52,802 nt of DNA from Candidatus Omnitrophota bacterium (GTDB taxonomy: Bacteria; Omnitrophota; Gorgyraeia; Gygaellales; Profunditerraquicolaceae). The position numbers were made by a program, and so were the translations under genes. Under the pieces are notes generated by a model. That model had not been told where the DNA came from. It did no database searches and saw nothing but the letters and a program-made list of their open reading frames with translations. Positions 8,164 to 16,534 of this stretch are shown here, one piece after another; within the stretch, counting starts at the first letter, position 1; each line of letters begins with the position of its first letter. Location: contig JAQURX010000004.1 of assembly GCA_028715415.1 (NCBI GenBank), forward strand, positions 84,933 through 137,734. Reading direction: 5' to 3'.

Positions 8164-8757
8164 CTAAAGATGTTGCGTTGTAGAAAAATATCCCAGCTCA
8201 TCTATTATATCAGGCTTAGCAAAATCCTTTAGTAATTCCTTAGCAACTAAAAGAACCTGATTATCGGTATGATATTTGAAAACAATACTACTAATAACCT
8301 TATCCAGATCTAAAGATGATGGGGAATCACTAAAAATTACCGTTATCGTTAGACTCATTCTTTGTGTTGGATAAAGCGTCCCCATTCTCTCTGCAATTAT
8401 TCGATAACTTTTTTCACTGAGATTTATTTCTCTTGCTTCATCAGATAGTAAAATTTCTGGTTTTTCTATAGTTACAGCATACTTCCCAGAGTTAAAACAA
8501 TTATACCTTATCTCAATTGTTTTCTTGGCTTTTAGCACTTCTTTATCAACATTGAATTCTATCTTTGGCATTATGTCGTTTATTAAATCGATAACATTTA
8601 CAGATGTTTGCACTCTTTTTTGTGACAATTCTATCTTCGATTCAATCGCTTTAAGATAAATACCTCCAAAGACTGTCGCTACACAAATGCAAAACGTATT
8701 AATAATCCCTACTACCAATTGCCACTTCTCTATTCCACTATTGTTCTGTTCGGTCAT
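8164..8757 (-). CDS. Membrane-anchored protein of unknown function (197 aa)
   Basis: There is one predicted transmembrane helix near residues 14-36 (VVGIINTFCICVATVFGG), followed by a soluble, mostly beta-like domain of about 150 residues. No catalytic motif was seen. A strong GGAGGTGG ribosome site precedes the ATG at 8757, supporting expression. It stands alone, with 259 bp to the ATPase-partner gene and 458 bp of mostly non-coding DNA on the other side. A 7-bp hairpin follows it (8098-8117) but has no U-run. Confidence 0.6.
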   Translation of the reverse strand: MTEQNNSGIEKWQLVVGIINTFCICVATVFGGIYLKAIESKIELSQKRVQTSVNVIDLINDIMPKIEFNVDKEVLKAKKTIEIRYNCFNSGKYAVTIEKPEILLSDEAREINLSEKSYRIIAERMGTLYPTQRMSLTITVIFSDSPSSLDLDKVISSIVFKYHTDNQVLLVAKELLKDFAKPDIIDELGYFSTTQHL

Positions 8758-8914
8758 TGACCACCACCTCCATTCTTAGCGCCCTTTCTTACAAATTGCT
8801 AGAACACATTATTTATTTACACAATTGGATATTGTGTCCCTGCAATACGTTACACCAATTTACGCTTAACTTATAGTTACAAATAATTTAACTTCTTTAA
8901 TATCCCCAAAATCA

Positions 8915-9085
8915 TCACGCAGTACTTGCACCAACCGCCAAACTTTTTTCCGTTGGCATTAAATCACAGAAATAATAACGGTTATCTCTCAAAACAACCT
9001 CACCCTTTTCGCATTGTATTTGCCTTGAGAATATTGGACCATCATACACAAATGAATGGAATTCCCCATTTTCACCGCAAGGATC
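8915..9085 (-). pseudogene. 3' fragment of a second Dph6-like gene copy
   Basis: These 171 bp align without gaps to 12378-12548, the last 56 codons plus stop of the intact Dph6-like gene, with 9 mismatches. Of these, 7 are synonymous, one swaps the stop (TAA to TGA) and one changes Ile to Thr. Homology starts exactly at the stop codon and ends at a GATC, where unrelated sequence with an immediate in-frame stop begins. The fragment has no start and cannot encode the ATP-binding domain. Confidence 0.93.
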
Positions 9086-9092
9086 AAATTAG

Positions 9093-9163
9093 AAAACTGT
9101 TTCCGAATTGTTCGGGAAAATGGACCATACCCACTGTCCCGATTAGGTACAAAACAGTTTCCG
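9093..9163. repeat. REP-like palindromic segment next to the gene fragment
   Basis: The segment contains TTTCCGAA-TTG-TTCGGGAAA (9100-9119), a hairpin with one bulged base. Two near-copies of AAACNGTTTCCG lie at about 9094 and 9153, and a minus-strand CGGGACAGTGGG stretch lies near 9131-9142. The rest of the 8758-9215 interval (8758-8914 and 9164-9215) shows no gene or clear site to me. The palindromes resemble REP/REPIN-type repeats mobilised by Y1 (RAYT) transposases, but no such gene is present here. Confidence 0.5.
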
Positions 9164-9215
9164 CTTTAAATTAAAAACAGTTAACTATTCCCATTACTTC
9201 CTGCGCCCTCGTAAT

Positions 9216-10262
9216 TTATTTTCTCAATCTCTCAATCAACACCGGCATAAGCCCTGAATTTACAGAGTCATCAACCTGCACCACATTTATCGGAGCGCTC
9301 TTCCAATCCGACTCTAAGCGCTTTTTTATCTTGGGATTTGTCTTCCTCGCGTTAAGTATTTTATGCTTAGTCGTTGTCATTGCCTGCAGCACCCGCAGTT
9401 TACCGGCGCAATCACCCCGCCGCCAACCGGATATTACTTTAGCATTAAGCGCGTTAGTAAGCTTATCCGGATCTTGTTTATCCATCCACTTAGTATCAAC
9501 CTGATGCTCATACCAGATAAACGGCTGTAATGAACTTTGGACATCCGCGATGACAATAATATTAGCGCCTGCTGCCCAAATATCACCAGGGGTCGTAGAA
9601 GCAAAATCTCCTCGCGTAGCAAGGGAAGCGCCAAACTCTTTATTTATTAACTGAAAATAATCTTCTGTTTCATCGCTATTCATCCTGCCGGTTTCAGAAT
9701 AAAGCTCCTGCATATGAAGAATGATAATTTCCTGCGGATACTCGCGTAAGAAATCTTCAATCTGAGTAAACACCCCTCCTTCTCCAAGTAACGGTGTTGA
9801 CATCCACATATGCTCAATCTGATAAGCCCCATCCTGCCAGGCAACTCGCAGGTCAAGATAACGGACGCCATAACGCAATTGATCCTTAATTGATGCTGAT
9901 TGGCACCTAGCACTTGCAACATCAGAACCTCTTGGCATTCTGTGAATATGATGCCCGGAATGCGTCAGGTATCCATGACAAGGAGGGCTATCAAAACTTA
10001 CATCACAAGAACCCGCATCATGGCTGCCCAATAAAGGTATTTGATTAATCGGCAAATCTTTAATGGTATCCTTATTTTTAACCATCCAATCCGCATAGGT
10101 TACGTCAATATCATTCGAATCGGTATAAATTATTTCACTCGAATCATACTGGTCGAAAGACTTATTATGTTTTTTTGCCCATGAATAAGTGCTTGCCAAG
10201 AAAATAGCAAGAAATAGAATCGCGCACCCTGCAGTTATAGGTAACATCTTACTTTTATTCAT
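9216..10262 (-). CDS. PI-PLC-like phosphodiesterase with N-terminal membrane anchor or signal (348 aa)
   Basis: The N-terminus has a hydrophobic segment (about 8-26), so export or anchoring is likely. The X-domain pattern of bacterial phosphatidylinositol-specific phospholipase C follows. Catalytic His81 lies in PLLGSHDAG, D137 and R139 in YLDLRV, and a second His at 151 in YQIEHM, then EIIILHMQEL. The substrate cannot be read from sequence and may be another phosphodiester lipid. The start is the ATG at 10262, with AAAGGA about eight bases upstream; it overlaps the methyltransferase stop by 8 bases. A longer ORF start would overlap further and has no ribosome site. Confidence 0.82.
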   Translation of the reverse strand: MNKSKMLPITAGCAILFLAIFLASTYSWAKKHNKSFDQYDSSEIIYTDSNDIDVTYADWMVKNKDTIKDLPINQIPLLGSHDAGSCDVSFDSPPCHGYLTHSGHHIHRMPRGSDVASARCQSASIKDQLRYGVRYLDLRVAWQDGAYQIEHMWMSTPLLGEGGVFTQIEDFLREYPQEIIILHMQELYSETGRMNSDETEDYFQLINKEFGASLATRGDFASTTPGDIWAAGANIIVIADVQSSLQPFIWYEHQVDTKWMDKQDPDKLTNALNAKVISGWRRGDCAGKLRVLQAMTTTKHKILNARKTNPKIKKRLESDWKSAPINVVQVDDSVNSGLMPVLIERLRK

Positions 10263-11031
10263 ACAATTCCTTTCTCTCTGCAACAACCAACATCTCAAAA
10301 TCTTCCGGAGTTAATTTATCGTTTCTTGAGTAGGCGCCGAGCTTAGCCCCAAAGATTTCGATTTTCTTAAACCCGAGCGACTTTAAAAGCCATGTTATCT
10401 CGCTTGGTACGTAATAACGCTCGTTACATTTTAATTCCTTTTTATTTCCCGCATCGTCCTCAAACACGACGGTGTTGTGGTCTCTAAAGGTCATCAGGTC
10501 AAAGGAACAGTCTTTACACACTGAATTCCCTTCTTTGGCCGCGGATTCATAAAATTCTTTGACGGAATGAAAAAGCGGGAATAACCCGTTTAATGTTGTA
10601 AATATAAACTTGCCCTTATCATTTAACGCTTTTGCCGCGTTCTTTAATATTTCAAAATTCATTTCATCGGTTTCCATTAAAGAAAAACCACCCTCACAGA
10701 GCATGATTGCCAAATCGAACTCGCCCTCAAAAGGAAGATTTCTAGCGTCATGTTTCTGAAAATCAATGCTCAGATCAAGTTCTTTTGCTTTCTCTTTTGC
10801 CCTTGCAATTTGAGACTCGGACAAATCAACACCAATCACGCTATACCCTCTTTTCGTTAGTTCAATTGAATGCCTTCCGGTCCCGCAACCAATATCTATG
10901 ATCTTTAATGATTTGTTGCGATTAACCTCCTGCTCGATAAAGTCGCATTCTCCCACAGTTCCCTGGACATAACACTCCTTGTCATATTTATGCGCGTAAT
11001 TTTCAAATAATGATTCGTACCATTGTTTCAT
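10255..11031 (-). CDS. Class I SAM-dependent methyltransferase (258 aa)
   Basis: The Rossmann-type motif I IIDIGCGTG lies at residues 44-52, motif II includes VIGVDLSESQI, and the acidic/aromatic motif is FDLAIMLCEGG. The substrate is unknown. The start codon overlaps the stop of the alpha/beta hydrolase (TAATG), with GGAGAAG as ribosome site, and its end overlaps the PI-PLC-like gene. These three genes are therefore one translationally coupled unit, which may point to a shared small-molecule or lipid substrate, though that is only contextual. Confidence 0.85.
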   Translation of the reverse strand: MKQWYESLFENYAHKYDKECYVQGTVGECDFIEQEVNRNKSLKIIDIGCGTGRHSIELTKRGYSVIGVDLSESQIARAKEKAKELDLSIDFQKHDARNLPFEGEFDLAIMLCEGGFSLMETDEMNFEILKNAAKALNDKGKFIFTTLNGLFPLFHSVKEFYESAAKEGNSVCKDCSFDLMTFRDHNTVVFEDDAGNKKELKCNERYYVPSEITWLLKSLGFKKIEIFGAKLGAYSRNDKLTPEDFEMLVVAERKELYE

Positions 11032-11843
11032 TATATCTTCTCCAATTTTTTACTTTTGAGAAAATCCATCACAGCACTTGTAAACAGCTTTGGATTCTCT
11101 ATGTGTATTGAATGCGCAACGCCATCCAACAATTTAAAAACACTTTTGTGAATTCTTTTAGCTAACGCTCCAGCTTCTTGCGGAGTTATCAAAATATCAT
11201 CTCTTCCTTCAAGGATTAAAGTTTTTGCTTTAATTGTGCCTATCTTTGCGCGCGCGTCAAACGAAGCAATCGCATCTATCTGGCTCTTAAATCCATCCGC
11301 TTTCTGAAGATAAGGGTATTCAATTGAGTTCTTAATAAATGTTTCGATAAAATTACTGTCATTAATAATTTTTTTAGAAAATAACAACGGCACCCACCTC
11401 TCAAACCACTCCCGGCAATAACCTTGCCTTTTAAGCTGAGTGTAAATATCCTTAAAAAGAACATTATTCTTTTTAGAAGAGACTGTTGCTGTGCTTACCA
11501 AAACAAGTTTAGCCACGCGTTCAGGATAGCTCATAGCAAGCTCTTGGGCGATATATCCTCCCATTGAATGGCCAATCACGTGTGCCTGTTTTATCTTTAA
11601 ATAATCAAGCAGCCTTACAGCATCCTCAGCCATATGGTGGATAGTGTGCGGTTTTTTCATAGCGCTGCTTCGGCCTGTTCCCCGATTATCAAAAATAATC
11701 GTCTTAAAGTGCGAAGATAATTTCTTAACCACACCTAGCCAACTTGAACTATCAGAACCAAGACCGCCGATTAATAAAAGTGGCGCGCCTTTTCCATAAA
11801 CTTCATAGTAAAGCGAGATATCATTTAATTTAACTTTTGGCAT
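11031..11843 (-). CDS. Alpha/beta hydrolase (270 aa)
   Basis: Alpha/beta-fold hydrolase with a complete visible triad: Ser93 in the nucleophile elbow GHSMGG, Asp215 or 216 in LEGRDD, and His244 in GVAHSIH. The oxyanion region is GGLGSDSSSW and the family signature FDNRGTGRS is present. No signal peptide was seen, so it is probably cytoplasmic. Family members include esterases and lactonases such as the 3-oxoadipate enol-lactonase group; the substrate cannot be assigned. It heads the coupled hydrolase, methyltransferase, PI-PLC-like unit. Confidence 0.87.
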   Translation of the reverse strand: MPKVKLNDISLYYEVYGKGAPLLLIGGLGSDSSSWLGVVKKLSSHFKTIIFDNRGTGRSSAMKKPHTIHHMAEDAVRLLDYLKIKQAHVIGHSMGGYIAQELAMSYPERVAKLVLVSTATVSSKKNNVLFKDIYTQLKRQGYCREWFERWVPLLFSKKIINDSNFIETFIKNSIEYPYLQKADGFKSQIDAIASFDARAKIGTIKAKTLILEGRDDILITPQEAGALAKRIHKSVFKLLDGVAHSIHIENPKLFTSAVMDFLKSKKLEKI

Positions 11844-11873
11844 TTCAGAATTAAATCTCCATTAAGCCTTAAT

Positions 11874-12365
11874 CTATTTTACTTCCGGCATCATAGATGA
11901 ATGATGGCTGACGATGAGCCACTGCGAGCCATCCCACCGATATACAAAACTATACCTTCCTCTTACCACCTCACCAGTCTTAGCAAAAGTAAATGTATAT
12001 AATCCGGAGTCAACTGCCATATTACAGCCTATCTGGATTTGGCGAAGGTCAATTTTCGCAACAGGTTTCTTCTCAAGGAAATGATGAAAGTAACCTTCTT
12101 TTTCCTCCGCGGTTAATCTCGGCTTGTTGGATACTGTAGGCAGCAGAATTGACTTTTCAGCATAAAGCTCCACAACCTTACGGGAATCTCCAGTCTGCAA
12201 TGTTTTATTCCAACGATCAAAAAGCTGTGCAATTTCATCTTCACTAACAGACTTACAGTATTCAGTGTATGCGGCTATTTGTGAAGCATTTCCTCTTTGG
12301 CAGGCAGAGCATCCGAAAATCCCTAACAGAGCAACTGAAACAACTGCAATTTTAATTATTTTCAT
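11874..12365 (-). CDS. Lipoprotein with SnoaL/CaMKII-association-like domain (163 aa)
   Basis: The signal sequence ends in a lipobox-like LGIFGC, with Cys19 the expected lipidated residue. The rest fits the cystatin-like alpha+beta barrel of the SgcJ/EcaC or DUF4440-like group: SEDEIAQLFDRWNKTLQTGD, VVELYAEKSILLP and a final RYSFVYRWDGSQWLIVSHH strand pair. Members are ligand-binding or non-enzymatic; no function can be assigned. It lies 12 bases after the Dph6-like gene in the same direction. Confidence 0.72.
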   Translation of the reverse strand: MKIIKIAVVSVALLGIFGCSACQRGNASQIAAYTEYCKSVSEDEIAQLFDRWNKTLQTGDSRKVVELYAEKSILLPTVSNKPRLTAEEKEGYFHHFLEKKPVAKIDLRQIQIGCNMAVDSGLYTFTFAKTGEVVRGRYSFVYRWDGSQWLIVSHHSSMMPEVK

Positions 12366-12377
12366 ACACTTCTCCTC

Positions 12378-13082
12378 TTACGCAATACTTGCACCAACTG
12401 CCAAACTTTTTTCGGTTGGCATCAAATCACAAAAATAATAACGGTTATCTCTCAAAACAACTTCACCCTTTTCGCATTGTATTTGCCTTGAGAATATCGG
12501 CCCATCATACACAAATGAATGGAATTCCCCATTTTCACCGCAAGGATCTACATTAGCAGGAAGCTCGGATAAAAATTGCTTATCAAAATCCCTACCGGCA
12601 AAAGATTTATCAAGAATCTTTGAATCAATGCAAGTGATAACCGCCTTAAAACCTAAATCGATAAACGTATTAGCGAGCTCAAGAGAATTTCTTTTCCAGA
12701 TGGGGAAAATGCCTTTCATACCTAACTTTGACAGATTGCCTTCGCGGTATTTCTTTAAATCTTCAAGGAAAATATCTCCGAAAGCTACAGAAGAAACGCC
12801 CATGCCCTGATAGCGCATCAACGCATCCTTCATCTTGGCTTCATATTCTTCATTTGATGATTTCTTTGTGATATAGATTTTCTCCAAAGGCAATCCCAAG
12901 AATTCCGCCTGCTGTTCAAGAAGAATTTTCCGCACACCATGCATACTTATCCTCTCGTAATCTTCTGTAACAGTGGTAAGAAGTGCAACTATTTCATAAT
13001 CGCGGCTCTTTTTTAATTCATAAAGAGCCATAGCGCTGTCTTTTCCTCCGCTCCATGCAAAAAGAATTTTTTCCATAATCAT
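12378..13082 (-). CDS. Dph6-like adenine nucleotide alpha hydrolase / ATP pyrophosphatase (234 aa)
   Basis: PP-loop ATP pyrophosphatase: FAWSGGKDS at residues 8-16 binds ATP, and the Dph6 hallmark CGENGEFHSFVYDGP lies near the C-terminus. Archaeal and eukaryotic relatives amidate diphthine on EF-2. Bacteria lack diphthamide, so the bacterial reaction is unknown, with an amide-forming or nucleotide-activating step most likely. The start is the ATG at 13082 with AAAAGGGG upstream. The last 171 bp have a diverged duplicate at 8915-9085. Confidence 0.85.
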   Translation of the reverse strand: MIMEKILFAWSGGKDSAMALYELKKSRDYEIVALLTTVTEDYERISMHGVRKILLEQQAEFLGLPLEKIYITKKSSNEEYEAKMKDALMRYQGMGVSSVAFGDIFLEDLKKYREGNLSKLGMKGIFPIWKRNSLELANTFIDLGFKAVITCIDSKILDKSFAGRDFDKQFLSELPANVDPCGENGEFHSFVYDGPIFSRQIQCEKGEVVLRDNRYYFCDLMPTEKSLAVGASIA

Positions 13083-13094
13083 TTTATCCCCTTT

Positions 13095-13403
13095 TCACGC
13101 TATTATCTCAAAAGCATCCTTAACATCCATCCCAACGGAAATACCCAATGCTTTTGCTTTTGAATTAACTTTTGTAATTTTCCTGTTTGGGAACCGCTCC
13201 AAATTACCGATAGGATTATCCGGCGTGCTCTCTACTATGGCAGCTGCTGCTCCAAAAGCTTCAATAGCATCCAAGTCAAAAACGCCACATGTTAAAAACG
13301 CCTTTTTACCGGTAACAAGAAGAATGCTAAAATTCGACCATTTAACATGGGCCCCTTCAACCAAGCCATTCTTAGTTTGATACGACCGTGTAATAATGTC
13401 CAT
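13095..13403 (-). CDS. DUF1805 (YunC-like) protein (102 aa)
   Basis: Small single-domain protein matching DUF1805/YunC: a central FLTCGVFDLDAIEAFG segment and the alanine-rich AAAAIVE strand-helix. Function is unknown in any organism that I know of. I start at the ATG at 13403, eight bases after AGGAG; an in-frame TTG two codons earlier lies too close to that site. It sits between the AlkD-like gene (14-bp gap) and the Dph6-like gene (12-bp gap). Confidence 0.8.
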   Translation of the reverse strand: MDIITRSYQTKNGLVEGAHVKWSNFSILLVTGKKAFLTCGVFDLDAIEAFGAAAAIVESTPDNPIGNLERFPNRKITKVNSKAKALGISVGMDVKDAFEIIA

Positions 13404-13417
13404 AATCAAATCTCCTG

Positions 13418-14125
13418 TTATTTCTGCATTGCTTTTGCCTTGTGTTCTTTTGACATTTTTTCAATCGCATACCGTAAAGCAGTCCTTGGCATGGCAGACT
13501 TATTCTTTAAAACATAATCAAAAACCTGTTTTTCATGAGCTTGGCTTGCCGCTTTAAGCACCCAGCCATAACCTTTTTGCACAAGATCATCTTCATCGCG
13601 AAGAAGAATATCGGAGATTGCGAAGATTTCATTTAAGAATTTACCGCGTTTTGCCGGAACAATAAGTGTAACTGCCGCAGCCCTGCGCATCCAGCGGTTT
13701 TCTGATTTTGCCCAATTCTTTAAATTCACCAGGAATTTAGGATATTTTTCTACAAATGCACCGATAGTATGATTACAAAGCGTATCACACGATGCCCAAT
13801 TAGAAACATAATTCGCAAGCCATCTTTCAAATATCTTTATATCCTTCTCTTCATAATCGTTGTGTAAATAATAAGACCAGTTGCATGCAATAAACGACTC
13901 TTCCATGTATCCAGAACGCCATAATTCTTCGCATAACTTAAAAATCTTATCTTTTCCTAAAGCCCGAACTGTTTTGAAATATTCTTTATCGATTTTTCTT
14001 ACAAAAGAAGTCTTTAGACCATAAACCTTCACTTTTTCCTTAAAAAATCTCCCAACGCTATCTTTAATCTTTTTATCGGAGTTTAGCTTTAATTGATGGC
14101 GTATATCTTTTAAGATTTTTTCCAT
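13418..14125 (-). CDS. AlkD-like DNA alkylation repair protein (235 aa)
   Basis: All-helical HEAT-like protein of the AlkC/AlkD DNA glycosylase superfamily. Residues matching the B. cereus AlkD active site are all seen at an offset of one: W110 and D114 in SNWASCDTLC, R148 in RWMRRAA and W188 in KGYGWVL. Such enzymes excise N3- and N7-alkylpurines without base flipping. No strong ribosome site precedes the ATG at 14125, and the upstream hydrolase ends six bases before it, suggesting coupled translation. Confidence 0.88.
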   Translation of the reverse strand: MEKILKDIRHQLKLNSDKKIKDSVGRFFKEKVKVYGLKTSFVRKIDKEYFKTVRALGKDKIFKLCEELWRSGYMEESFIACNWSYYLHNDYEEKDIKIFERWLANYVSNWASCDTLCNHTIGAFVEKYPKFLVNLKNWAKSENRWMRRAAAVTLIVPAKRGKFLNEIFAISDILLRDEDDLVQKGYGWVLKAASQAHEKQVFDYVLKNKSAMPRTALRYAIEKMSKEHKAKAMQK

Positions 14126-14131
14126 AACTTT

Positions 14132-15010
14132 TTAATCTTCTATAGTGCTATTTACAATTTCTTTGATTATATCATCCAACTGGCGGTTAAATTCATCGGG
14201 AGACTCCAACATAAGGAAGTGCCCAACCCCCGGCATGATACGAAGATTAAATTCCGGAACATATTTGCGGTTAACTTTCTCCTTAGTCGGCCACAAATCA
14301 GAATTAAGCGCCCAAACCGGCACATTGATTTCTGGCGGATGGTCAACATATGAAGCGCTAAACATTTCTTTCATAGCACTGATTCCCACCTTTGGATCGG
14401 CATTAGACATTATCCCAACAATCCCCTCAATAAATTTTGGGTCGGTATTTTTAACAAACATGCTCTGGAGGAAAGACCCAGTCTCTTTCTTAAAATCTTC
14501 TTTAAAAGGCTTGATAATTTGTTCAACTTGCTCAGGAGTATATTTCTCATCAAAATCATGCAGAGTATCAATTCCAATTAAAGCAACGACGTTATCAGGG
14601 ATAATTTGAGCTGCCTCGATAATTACCGGGCCTCCCATTGAATGCCCGATAAGGATTACTTCCGAAGCTTTAACTGCACGGACAACACAAGCCACATCTT
14701 CTCCAAAAGCCTTTAAAGAATAAACTTTTCTTTCCTTTCCCGAAGCCCCGTGCCCTGCTAAATCTAATGTAACTACGCGATATTTCTTTTCAAAATAAGG
14801 AACCTGGTTTTTCCATACCGAACGGTTACAACTCCAGCCATGGATAAAAACTAAAACCGGCTCGCCCTTGCCATAGACTGAATAATGGATAGGCACGCCG
14901 TCTTTTGAAACAGCAACCCCTTCTTGCGCTTTTACATGAATTGGATTAAATAATGCTACTACTAAACAAATTATGAAAACCATTAACCATCTTTTCCTAT
15001 CCATAACCAC
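14132..15010 (-). CDS. Exported alpha/beta hydrolase (292 aa)
   Basis: A signal peptide (about 1-28, ending HVKAQ) precedes an alpha/beta hydrolase domain with oxyanion FIHGWSCN, nucleophile Ser124 in GHSMGG, probable acid Asp238 (ALNSDLW) and His264 (GVGHFL). Periplasmic or envelope location is expected; the substrate is unknown. The first codon used here is a GTG seven bases after AAAGGA; an ATG two codons later is the alternative. It lies 25 bases downstream of the antiporter gene. Confidence 0.85.
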   Translation of the reverse strand: MVMDRKRWLMVFIICLVVALFNPIHVKAQEGVAVSKDGVPIHYSVYGKGEPVLVFIHGWSCNRSVWKNQVPYFEKKYRVVTLDLAGHGASGKERKVYSLKAFGEDVACVVRAVKASEVILIGHSMGGPVIIEAAQIIPDNVVALIGIDTLHDFDEKYTPEQVEQIIKPFKEDFKKETGSFLQSMFVKNTDPKFIEGIVGIMSNADPKVGISAMKEMFSASYVDHPPEINVPVWALNSDLWPTKEKVNRKYVPEFNLRIMPGVGHFLMLESPDEFNRQLDDIIKEIVNSTIED

Positions 15011-15035
15011 AAACCCGTCCTTTCTTTGATAATTC

Positions 15036-16511
15036 CTATCTACCCTCTAAATCATCCAATGTTGCCAAAGCGCTTTGCAGCGACTTAAGATCCTCCTCAT
15101 TCGCAAGCACAAGCAAGACATCTCCGCCTTCCAGCAAAGTAGGCCCGGCAGGGATAATATATTTATCTCCCCGGGAAATTAACATAATAAGGCATTTCTC
15201 AGGAGTGTTTAAATCTGCGATCTTTTTGCCTACTGCCCAGGAATTATATGGGATAATTACATCTGTCAATTCAACATCCAAACCCGGCCTTTTTTCAAAT
15301 TCAATCGGATGATTTTTCCTTTTAGCAAAAGGGACATTGAGTTTCAATATCTTTGAAACAACCGGGATAGTTGTCCCTTGGATAAGGACGGAGGCACAGA
15401 CTACAAAAAACACAACATTAAAGATAGTATCCGCCTGAGAAATACCTGCCATAAAAGGGAATGTCGCCAGGATAATAGGGACTGAACCTCTAAGGCCAAC
15501 CCAGGCAACCATAAGTTTCTTACGCATAGTCATATTATACGGCAACAAGCAAACAAGAACACTGACCGGACGAGCAACCAACATAAGAAGCAATGTTAGC
15601 AATACTCCAGCTCCAACTAAAGGAATAATTTGCGAAGGAGAAACAAGCAAACCTAACGTTACAAACATGGCGATTTGCATAAGCCACGCTAAACCATCGT
15701 GGAATTTCATAATCATTCTTTTGTTTGGAAAATCCGCCTGAGCCAGCATTAAACCCGTAAGATAAACCGCAAGAAATCCATTGCCTCTTGAGAAAACAGC
15801 AATTACATATGTTAACAGAACAAGAGAAATCATTATTACCGGATAAAGCCCTTCGTATTCCAGCTTCAGGCGATTGACAAGGAATATTGTAAGCCTCGCC
15901 ATTGAATACCCTACAAGCGCCCCCATACCCATATCAAGGATAAATCTGGGGATCAATGCAGCAAAACTCATATCCTTAACAGTTAGAAGGCTGATAAAAC
16001 TCACAGTCAAGAAGACAGCCATAGGATCATTGCTGGCAGATTCAAACTCAAGCAAAGGCTTTAATGGCTGCTTTAAACCAATCTGCCTTGACCGTAAAAT
16101 AGTGAATACTGCCGCAGCATCGGTTGATGACACAATAGAACCAAGAAGCATACCTTCCAGTAAAGAAAACTTCAAAATGTAGACAGCAAAAAATCCTGTT
16201 ACGAGCGCCGTCATTAAAACTCCGAGTGTTGAAAGTAAAATTCCCGGCCAAACAATTGATTTTGTCTCCTTCCAATTAGTATCAAAACCTCCCGAGAAAA
16301 TAATAAAAATAAGGGCAACAATACCTATGGATTTAGCTACCTGTGCATTGTCAAAATAAATCTTGCCTATGCCTTCTGACCCGGCAAGTATCCCTATTCC
16401 TAAAAACAGCAATAAAACAGGTATGGCGAACCTATCCGAGAGCTTGCTTGAGACAACACTTACGAAAATCAATACCGCAACCCACAATAAAATAGTTTCA
16501 ATTGTTAACAT
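15036..16511 (-). CDS. K+/H+ antiporter of the CPA1 family with RCK_C domain (491 aa)
   Basis: About 12-13 membrane helices form a Na+/H+-exchanger fold (residues 5-385). The ion-site region is LLEFESASNDPMAVFLT, with the Asn-Asp pair typical of CPA1 exchangers. The C-terminal part (about 405-485; LTDVIIPYNSWAVGKKIADL and GDVLLVLANEEDL) is an RCK_C/TrkA-C domain, which binds nucleotide or regulatory ligands. The arrangement matches NhaP2/CvrA-type potassium/proton antiporters of the inner membrane. Its ribosome site AAGGAGT is rather far (11 bases) from the ATG. Confidence 0.9.
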   Translation of the reverse strand: MLTIETILLWVAVLIFVSVVSSKLSDRFAIPVLLLFLGIGILAGSEGIGKIYFDNAQVAKSIGIVALIFIIFSGGFDTNWKETKSIVWPGILLSTLGVLMTALVTGFFAVYILKFSLLEGMLLGSIVSSTDAAAVFTILRSRQIGLKQPLKPLLEFESASNDPMAVFLTVSFISLLTVKDMSFAALIPRFILDMGMGALVGYSMARLTIFLVNRLKLEYEGLYPVIMISLVLLTYVIAVFSRGNGFLAVYLTGLMLAQADFPNKRMIMKFHDGLAWLMQIAMFVTLGLLVSPSQIIPLVGAGVLLTLLLMLVARPVSVLVCLLPYNMTMRKKLMVAWVGLRGSVPIILATFPFMAGISQADTIFNVVFFVVCASVLIQGTTIPVVSKILKLNVPFAKRKNHPIEFEKRPGLDVELTDVIIPYNSWAVGKKIADLNTPEKCLIMLISRGDKYIIPAGPTLLEGGDVLLVLANEEDLKSLQSALATLDDLEGR

Positions 16512-16534
16512 AGTAAAATTGACTCCTTAAGTTT

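Noticed and set aside
8926-9174. 82-residue plus-strand ORF
   Set aside because: It is the antisense of the Dph6-like gene fragment and the REP-like segment.
9216-15010. Biosynthetic cluster made of hydrolases, methyltransferase and Dph6-like ATPase
   Set aside because: No core synthase, carrier protein or transporter; only the hydrolase, methyltransferase, PI-PLC-like trio is clearly coupled.
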